Positions 1 to 5,522 of a stretch of 5,522 nucleotides of DNA are shown in pieces. The translations under genes and the position numbers were made by a program. How positions within the stretch are numbered: position 1 is the first letter of the stretch; every line of letters begins with the position of its first letter. Origin of the DNA: DASZMJ01 sp035551935 (GTDB lineage Bacteria; Planctomycetota; Planctomycetia; Isosphaerales; Isosphaeraceae); NCBI GenBank assembly GCA_035551935.1, contig DASZMJ010000566.1, positions 1-5,522 on the forward strand, read 5' to 3'. Below the pieces are notes generated by a model, which saw only the letters and a program-made list of their open reading frames with translations, was not told where the DNA came from and made no database searches.

Positions 1-669
1 GGTCGGGGCCGGACGGCGGCGCTCGGCATCTCGGCCCGGGAGGCCGGTCGTAGGATCGCCCGGTTCGGCGACGCCCTCGCCATTGCGGCGATCAACGGAC
101 CCGAGATGACCACCGTCTCGGGCGAGTCCGCCGCCCTTCGCGAGCTGGTCGCCTCGCTCGGCAACGAGGGCCGATTCGCCCGCCTCCTCGACGTCGATTG
201 CCCGTTCCATCACCCCCTCCTCGACCCTCTGCGGGCCGAGATGGAACAGGCCCTGGCCGGGCTAGAACCGCGCGGCGGCTCGATGCCGATCATCTCGGCC
301 GTGACCGGCCGGTCGATCGCCGGCGAAGACCTCGGCGCGGCCTACTGGGGCCGCAACCTCCGCGAGACCGTGCTCTTCTCCGACGCGATCTCGACCCTGG
401 AAAGCGAAGGCTTCGACGTCTTCCTCGAGATCGGCCCGCACCCGATCCATCGCGGCGCGATCGCCGAGACGCTGGGCATGCGATCGCCGCGGCCCGCCGT
501 CGTGCCGACGCTCCGCCGCGACGGCCACGGCCGCGCGGACCTGCTCCGCTCGGTCGCGTCGCTCTACGTCCGCGGGTGCCCGGTCGTGTGGGAGCGCCTG
601 GCGCCCCCGGGCCGGTTCCGCAGGCTGCCGACGTACCCGTGGCAGGGCAAGCGCCACTGGGTCGAGGAA
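1..669 (+). other. Acyltransferase (AT) domain, C-terminal half, plus post-AT linker
   Basis: This domain loads the extender unit from acyl-CoA onto the downstream ACP. The window opens inside the domain, so the GHSxGE nucleophile motif and the first specificity motif are missing upstream. Visible hallmarks are AAINGPEMTTVSGE (residues 29-42), the second catalytic histidine in CPFH (67-70) followed by HPLLDPL, and the AT C-terminal block FLEIGPHPIH (141-150). The post-AT linker ends with LPTYPWQGKRHWVE (209-222), the usual YPFQxxRYW-type signature joining AT to the processing domains. At the specificity position where malonyl ATs have HAFH and methylmalonyl ATs have YASH, this protein has CPFH. 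Phe at the third position points towards malonyl-CoA, but the Cys-Pro pair is atypical, so substrate choice is only a lean. Confidence 0.93.
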
Positions 670-3600
670 GCGGCCGGCTCATCGGTGCCGAACCCATCGC
701 TCAACGGCCATCATGTGAGCAATGGCCGTCCTCACGATCCGACCCCCGAGCCTCCCCGCGCGGCGGACGACCTGTTCTACGAGATCCGCTGGAATCCGGC
801 CGACGCGCCCGGGGCATCGGGCGAAGTCTCCGGTCGTTGGGTCATCGTCGGCGAGGGCGAAGGCGTCGCGCGGTCCCTCGCGGCCGATCTGGAACATCAC
901 GGCGCCGAGGTCGTCGTCGAATCGACCCCGGCCGCCGAGTCGCTGCATTCCGCGGGGCGGGTCGTCTACATCGCTCCGAACGGCAAGGACGTCGAGGCGA
1001 CCGCGACCCGCACCTGCGGCGACGTCCTCCGGCTCGTCCGCACTCTCGCCTCGCATCCCGGACCCGATCGCCCGCGGCTCTGGGTCGTGACCCGTGGTGC
1101 CCAGCCGGCTGGAGACGCCTCTCGACCCCTCGCGGTCGAACAGTCGAGCGTCTGGGGCCTGGGACGCTCGCTGGCCCTGGAGCACCCGGAGCTCTGGGGC
1201 GGTCTTATCGACCTCGACCCGGACGGGGGAGACGAGGCCGAGGCCCTGGCCCGCGCCCTGGCCGACGGGACCGAGGACCAGGTCGCGTTTCGGCAAGGGC
1301 GGTGTTACGTGCCGCGCCTGGTCCGCAGGGCCAGGCCGACGAGCGTGCCGACCAGCCCGACCTTCCGCCCCGAAGGGACTTATCTCGTCACCGGCGGCCT
1401 GGGCGACCTCGGCCTCCGCGTGGCGCGTTGGATGGTCGAGAACGGGGCGCGCCGGCTGATCCTCCTCGGCCGCCGCGGGCTGCCCGATCGCGACCGATGG
1501 GACAGCCTGGAGGCGAACGATCGGATCGCCGCCGTCCGCGCGATGGAGCGGCTCGGGGCGACGATCGTCACGGCCTCGGCCGACGTCGCGGACCTCCCCG
1601 CGATGGAGGAGCTATTCGCATCGTGGCGCAAGTCCCTGCCGCCGATCCGCGGGATCGTCCACGCGGCCGGCGTCGTCGAGCCGGCGGACGCGGTCGCCCT
1701 CGATGACGCCTCGCTCCGCGCCGTGCTCCGGCCGAAGGTCGCGGGGGCATGGGTCCTCCACGAGGCGTCGCGGGGGCTGACGCTCGACGTCTTCGCGATG
1801 TTCTCGTCGATCTCCTCGGTCTGGAGCTCGCGGAAGCTCGCCGGCTATTCGGCGGCCAACGCGTTCCTCGACGCCCTGGCCCATCACCGCGCGGCCCTGG
1901 GATTGCCGGCCCTGAGCGTGAACTGGGGCCCGTGGGACGGCGGCGGCATGGTCGACGCCTCGGGCTGGGGCCGCTCGCTCGAACGGATGGGCCTGCGGGC
2001 CCTGTCGGCCGCGGAGGGGCTCGAAGCCTTCGGCCGCCTGCTGGCCGATCCCGCCGCGACACAGGCGACCGCCGCGGATGTCGACTGGGCGACCTTCGCG
2101 CCGCTCTATGCATTGGCCGGACGCGGCAAGATCCTCGACGTGGTCGCGGCCGAGGCGGGGACGGCGGAGACCTCGACCGACGGGCTCGCCTGGCTCGGCG
2201 ATCTGCCGGCGGACGAGCGGCGCGGGGCCTTGATCGCCCGGCTCCGCACGCGGGTCGCGGCGGTCCTCCGACTTCCCGCGGGCGAGCCCGACGAGGACCG
2301 GCCGCTCAACACGCTGGGCATCGACTCGCTGCTCGCCATGGAGTTGAAGGCCGGCATCGAGGGCGAACTCGGCGTGCTCGTGCCGATCACGACGTTCCTG
2401 GAAGCGACGACGCTCGGCTCATTGGCCGACCGCCTGATCGCGGACGACGAAGATCCCCGCACGCACAGGCACGCGAGCCTGGTCGCGGCCCTCGGCGACG
2501 ACGCCGAGCACGTCCCCTCCTACGGCCAGCAATCGCTCTGGTACGCCCACCAGCTCTCGGCGACGCCGGGCGCCTACAACATCGCCGGGGCCGCGCGAGT
2601 CCATTCGTCCCTCGACGCCGACGCCCTCCGCCGCGCCCTCGTGCGGCTCGTCGAACGCCACCCGGCGCTTCGCACGACCTACCCCGAGCACCGCGGCCGC
2701 CCGGCCGTCGAGGTCCGCGACGCGCTCGAACCTTTCCTCCAGATCGAGGACGCGCGGGGCCGGAGCGAGGCCGACGTGAGGCGAAGGCGCTCCGACGAGG
2801 CCAATCGCCCTTTCGACATCGAGACCGGGCCGCTCCTCCGCGTGTTCGTCTGGGTCCTTTCGGATGAAGCGTGCGACGTCCTCGTCGTGCTCGACCACAT
2901 CGTCGGCGACTTCTGGACGATCTCCCTGCTCGTCGAGGAGCTGGGCCGGCTCTACGCGGCCGAACGGTCGGGCCAGATCGTCGAATTGCCCGCACTTCCG
3001 GTCCGCTACACCGATTACGCGCGCTGGCAGGCCGAGATGCTCGCCGGACCCGAGGGCGGCCGGCTCGAGGCGCACTGGCGGTCGCGGCTCACCCCGCCGC
3101 CGCCCGCGCTCGAACTGCCGACGGACCGTCCAAGGCCCGCCGCGCGGACCGAGGGCGGCGGCGTCCGTCACCTCGACCTCGACGGCGACCTGACCCGGGC
3201 CGTCGTCGACCTCGCCCGCGACCGCGGCGTGAGCGTCTACACCGTGCTGCTGGCCGCGTTCCAGACGCTGCTGGGCCGGTACAGCGGGCAGGACGATTTC
3301 GCGGTCGGATCGCCGGTCGCCGGCCGGACCCGCGCGGGGTTGGAAGGGCTGCTCGGCTACTTCGTCAACCTCGTGCCGATGCGGGCCGACCTCTCGGGAG
3401 GACCCACGTTCGACGAGCTACTGGCCAGGGTCCGCGCGACGGTCCACGAGGGGCTGGAGAACCAGGATTATCCCTACGCCCTGATGGTCGAGCGGCTCTG
3501 GCGCGGGCACGATCCCGGGCGGACGCCGATATTCCAGTCAATGTTCATCTACCAGAAGTCCCAGCGCGACGGCCAGGTCGGCCTGGGCGCCTTCGGCATG

Positions 3601-5522
3601 GGCGCGCGGGGGCGGGCGATCGTCGTCTCGGGCATGAAGGTTGAGTCGCTCCACTACGAGCGGAGGGCCTCGCTCTTCGACCTCACGCTCGTCGCGGCGC
3701 GGGACGATGAGGGGCTGGCCCTGGCGCTCGAGTTCAGCGCCGACCTGTTCGACGAGGCCACGGCCGACCGGATGCTGGCGCACTACCGGACGCTCCTGGA
3801 GGGCGTGGTCGCCGACCCCTCGCGGCGCATCGGCGACTTGCCGCTGATGACCGAAGCCGAGCGGGCGCGGCTCGTCGGCCAGCCCGAGGATGAGGTCGAG
3901 GGCCGCGACGATCTGCTGATCCACCAGCTCTTCGAGGCCCGCGCCACGCTCGACCCGGAGGCCATCGCGGTCGTCCACGAAGGGCGGCGGATGACCTATC
4001 TCGAGCTCGATGTCCGGGCCGACTTCACGGCGCGGGAGCTTGATCGCAAGGGAATCGCTCAAGGGGCGATCGTCGGCCTGTGCATCGAGCGGTCGCCTGC
4101 GCTCCTGGTCGGCCTGCTCGGCGTCCTGAAGGCGGGCGCGGCGTACCTGCCGCTCGACCCGCTCCATCCGGCCGAACGTCTCGCGACGATGCTCCGCGAC
4201 GCGAGGGCGTCGGCCCTGCTCGTCGATCGCGCGTCGCGCGGGCTGGTCGCGGGATTCGACGGGACGATCCTCGAAATCGACGCGGACGACGACGCGCCGC
4301 TGCTCGATCCGGCCGAGCCGCTGCCGCCCTCGACGATGAGCGACGGCCTCGCCTATTGCATCTATACCTCCGGCAGCACCGGCGCCCCGAAGGGGGTGCT
4401 GGTGACGCACCGCAGCCTGGTGGCGACCTATTCCGCGTGGGAGCGCGGCTACGGGCTCGATGCGCCCGCGGGCGTCCACCTCCAGGCCGCGGGGCCGGCG
4501 TTCGACGTCTTCACCGGCGACTTGGTCCGCGCCCTCGGTTCGGGCGGCACGCTCGTCATCGCCCCGCGCGAGGTCGTCGTCGATCCCGAGGCCCTCGCCG
4601 AGCTCATGAAGGCCGAGGGCGTCGCCTTCGCCGAGTTCGTGCCGGCCGTCGTCGAGGGTCTGATGGGCCACCTCGAACGGACGGGCACCCGCCTCGACTC
4701 GGCCCGGCTCGTCGCCGTCGGCTCCGACGTCTGGAGGGTCGGCCAGCATCGGCGGCTGAAGCGGCTCCTCGGCCCGTCGGCGCGGGTCGTCAACTCGTAC
4801 GGGCTGACCGAGGCGACCATCGACAGCACCTGGTTCGAGGGGGATGCTCCGGACGCGCCGGACGACGCCCCCGCGCCGATCGGCCGGCCGTTCTCTGGGA
4901 CCCGCGCTTATGTGCTCGATCGTAATATTCGGCCGCTGCCTCCGGGCCTGCCGGGCGAGCTCTATATCGGCGGTCAGGGCGTGGCGATCGGCTACCTGAA
5001 CCGCCCCGCGCTCACGGCCGAGCGGTTCCTGCCCGACCCGTTCGGCCCGCCCGGCTCGCGGCTCTATCGCACCGGCGACCTCGCCCAGTGGCGGGCCGAC
5101 GGCATGCTCGAATTGCTGGGCCGGGCCGACGACCAGGTGAAGATCCGCGGCGTCCGCGTCGAGCCGGGCGAGGTCGAGTCGGCCCTGCTCCGGCACCCGA
5201 TGGTCCGCGAGGCCGCCGTCATCGTCCGCGACGACGCGGGCGAGCGCAGTCTCGCGGGCTTCATCGTCGCCGAGCACGGCGCCGAGCCCGACCCGGCCGA
5301 GCTGAGGCGCTGGCTCCGCGAGTCGCTGCCCGAAGCGATGGTGCCGGCATCGATCGGCGTCCTCGACGCGCTGCCGCTCTCGCCGAACGGGAAGGTCGAC
5401 CGCCGCGCGCTCGCCGCGTTCGAGGCGGCGGAGGTCCGCCGCGAGGAGTACGTCGCGCCCCGCGACGGGGTCGAGCGCGAGCTCGCGCGGATCGCCCGCG
5501 AGGTGCTCGGCGTGGCGCGGGT
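1..5522 (+). CDS. Hybrid type I polyketide synthase / non-ribosomal peptide synthetase, internal fragment (AT-KR-ACP-C-A-PCP)
   Basis: Frame +1 is open across the whole window (1840 complete codons plus two bases) with no start or stop that can be assigned, so this is an internal piece of a multidomain megasynthase. Domain order in visible residues is AT C-terminal half (1-223), KR (258-690), ACP (about 740-815), condensation (837-1275), adenylation (1306-1805) and PCP beginning (1816-1840). Each complete domain carries its family motifs in order and in one frame, so there is no frameshift. By family knowledge, one chain performs a chain extension with ketoreduction and then amide formation with an activated amino acid, in the cytoplasm, using phosphopantetheinylated carriers. 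The KS and the AT nucleophile must lie upstream, and the rest of the PCP and any further modules or thioesterase downstream. PKS and NRPS modules are fused rather than split by docking domains. The final product is unknown. Confidence 0.97.
670..771 (+). other. Low-complexity AT-KR interdomain linker
   Basis: Residues 224-257 are rich in Pro, Asn, Ser and His, with no domain motif, and separate the post-AT linker from the structural half of the ketoreductase. Third codon positions are visibly less GC-saturated here (for example tca, cca, cat, aat, cct) than in the flanking domains, as expected for a weakly constrained linker. At about 34 residues it is far too short to hold a dehydratase, so no DH sits between AT and KR. 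Confidence 0.7.
772..2070 (+). other. Ketoreductase (KR) domain, structural and catalytic halves, apparently active, A-type fingerprint
   Basis: The KR reduces the beta-ketoacyl-ACP to a beta-hydroxyacyl-ACP with NADPH. The structural half starts at YEIRW (260-264) and contains SSVWGLGRSLALEHPELWGG (382-401). The catalytic half has a Rossmann motif TGGLGDLG (464-471), LILLGRRG (487-494) and GIVHAAGV (551-558). The catalytic set is complete and correctly spaced: Lys579, Ser603, Tyr616 and Asn620, the last two in YSAANAFLDALA, followed by SVNWGPWDGGGM (639-650). Stereochemical fingerprints are an absent LDD motif after HAAGV (V-E-P instead) and Trp608, eight residues before the catalytic Tyr. 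In modular PKS these mark A-type KRs giving the L-hydroxyl. The A2-type His three residues before Tyr is absent (Leu613). No ER or DH lies next to it. Confidence 0.95.
2218..2445 (+). other. Acyl carrier protein (ACP) domain
   Basis: A carrier domain of about 75 residues (740-815) holds the growing chain as a thioester on a phosphopantetheine arm. The attachment motif is LGIDSLLAMELK (772-783), with Ser776 (codon 2326-2328) as the modified serine. Upstream helix I reads LIARLRTRVAAVLRLP (744-759), and downstream PITTFLEATTLGSLADRL (795-812) forms the typical end of the fold. It follows the KR and precedes the condensation domain in the same polypeptide, so the acyl chain is passed in cis to the NRPS part. 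A linker of roughly 20-25 residues rich in Asp and His (about 815-838) separates ACP and condensation domain. The sequence looks intact. Confidence 0.95.
2509..3825 (+). other. NRPS condensation (C) domain, hybrid PKS-to-NRPS type
   Basis: The domain forms the amide between the ACP-bound acyl chain and the amino acid on the downstream PCP. Core motifs appear in order: C1 SYGQQSLW (840-847), C2 RHPALRTTY (886-894), C3 DHIVGDFW (965-972), C4 YTDYARWQ (1003-1010), C5 GSPVAGR (1103-1109) with GYFVNLVPMRAD (1119-1130), C6-like YPYALMVERL and TPIFQSMFIYQKSQ (1176-1189), and the final FDLTL (1226-1230). The active-site histidine is His966 and the structural Asp is Asp970. The canonical HHxxxDG is altered at both ends: first His to Asp965 and Gly to Phe971. 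From memory, a DFW ending and the MFIYQK segment are common in condensation domains that accept polyketide or fatty acyl donors, which fits the position directly after an ACP. Length of about 440 residues is normal. Confidence 0.93.
3916..5415 (+). other. NRPS adenylation (A) domain, predicted ornithine-like basic amino acid
   Basis: The domain activates an amino acid as aminoacyl-AMP with ATP and loads it on the adjacent PCP. Core motifs: A1 TYLEL (1332-1336), A2 LKAGAAYLPLDP (1376-1387), A3 YTSGSTGAPKG (1455-1465), A4 FDVFTGD (1501-1507), A5 NSYGLTEA (1598-1605), A6 GELYIGG (1652-1658), A7 YRTGDLAQW (1689-1697), A8 GRADDQVKIRG (1707-1717), A9 LPEAMVP (1776-1782) and A10 LSPNGKVDR (1793-1801) with the catalytic Lys1798. 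Aligning by eye to GrsA, the pocket residues are Asp1502, Val1503, Gly1506, Glu1545, Val1571, Val1573, Ser1599, Ile1607, Asp1608 and Lys1798. Asp1502 fits an alpha-amino acid. The set resembles a published ornithine code (DVGEIGSIDK, recalled, 8 of 10 identical). Substrate identity is an inference. No inserted methyltransferase is present between A8 and A10. Confidence 0.95.
5446..5522 (+). other. Peptidyl carrier protein (PCP/T) domain, N-terminal start only
   Basis: After the adenylation domain, YVAPRDGVERELARIAREVLGV (from residue 1817) matches the usual beginning of an NRPS carrier domain, in which a YVAPR-type linker leads into helix I and ends at LGV. The window stops before the LGGxS phosphopantetheine site, so whether the carrier is complete and active cannot be judged here. 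Its position right after the A domain is standard for a C-A-PCP elongation module. Confidence 0.85.

Noticed and set aside
670..771. Possible gene boundary or docking-domain break between AT and KR
   Set aside because: The frame stays open through the linker, no stop or new start with a ribosome binding site is seen, and the structural half of the KR begins immediately after.
198..1706. Plus-strand open frame in another frame over the AT-KR region
   Set aside because: It is an Arg/Pro/Gly-rich translation with no domain motif, overlapping a frame that gives clear AT and KR motifs. It is a composition shadow.
2446..2508. Possible split between PKS and NRPS genes at the ACP-C linker
   Set aside because: No stop codon occurs in frame and no start signal is visible; the linker is only about 20-25 residues long and in frame with both sides.
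1749..2867. Plus-strand out-of-frame open stretch over the KR, ACP and start of the C domain
   Set aside because: Same reason: an Arg-rich, motif-free translation across a region where frame +1 carries the KR active site, the ACP serine motif and C1-C2.
2419..3171. Minus-strand open frame opposite the first half of the C domain
   Set aside because: It reads superficially like a normal protein but has no recognisable domain and lies exactly opposite the conserved C2-C4 motifs.
3538..5277. Long open frame on the minus strand opposite the condensation-adenylation region
   Set aside because: The plus strand here encodes a C domain end and an A domain with all core motifs. In very GC-rich coding DNA the antisense frame is often open by composition alone. 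Its translation is rich in Arg, Asp, Gly and Ala with no recognisable domain.

Overview
The window lies entirely inside one very large gene. Reading frame +1 is open from base 1 to base 5522 with no stop codon, and both the start and the end of the gene are outside the window. The visible 1840 codons encode part of a hybrid modular polyketide synthase / non-ribosomal peptide synthetase (PKS-NRPS) megaenzyme. I see no second gene, RNA gene, promoter, terminator, mobile element, repeat array or intergenic gap.

Layout, in codons of the visible protein: C-terminal half of an acyltransferase (AT) with its post-AT linker (1-223); a short Pro/Asn/His-rich linker (224-257); a complete ketoreductase with its structural half (258-455) and catalytic half (456-about 690); an acyl carrier protein (about 740-815, carrier Ser776); a complete condensation domain (about 837-1275); a complete adenylation domain (about 1306-1805); and the first residues of a peptidyl carrier protein (from about 1816, cut by the window edge). 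The implied module order is [KS]-AT-KR-ACP / C-A-[PCP], with bracketed parts inferred to lie outside or to be only partly visible.

How it should work: the PKS module adds an acyl unit, probably malonyl-derived, and reduces the beta-ketone to a hydroxyl. There is no DH or ER, so the intermediate should remain a beta-hydroxyacyl thioester on the ACP. The condensation domain then joins that acyl group to the amino acid loaded by the adenylation domain. The specificity-pocket residues read D-V-G-E-V-V-S-I-D-K, which resembles an ornithine code I remember, so an ornithine-like basic residue is a working prediction. The expected product segment is a beta-hydroxyacyl-(Orn-like) amide inside a larger lipopeptide or polyketide-peptide.

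Organism: base composition is very GC-rich, with strong G/C at third codon positions. Such clusters occur in Myxococcota, Actinomycetota and Planctomycetota. The style of the KR, C and A motifs reminds me more of cyanobacterial and myxobacterial hybrid systems than of classic Streptomyces modular PKS, but the window alone does not fix the taxon. The enzyme family is well known. What may be new is the product and some non-canonical motifs, not the type of system.
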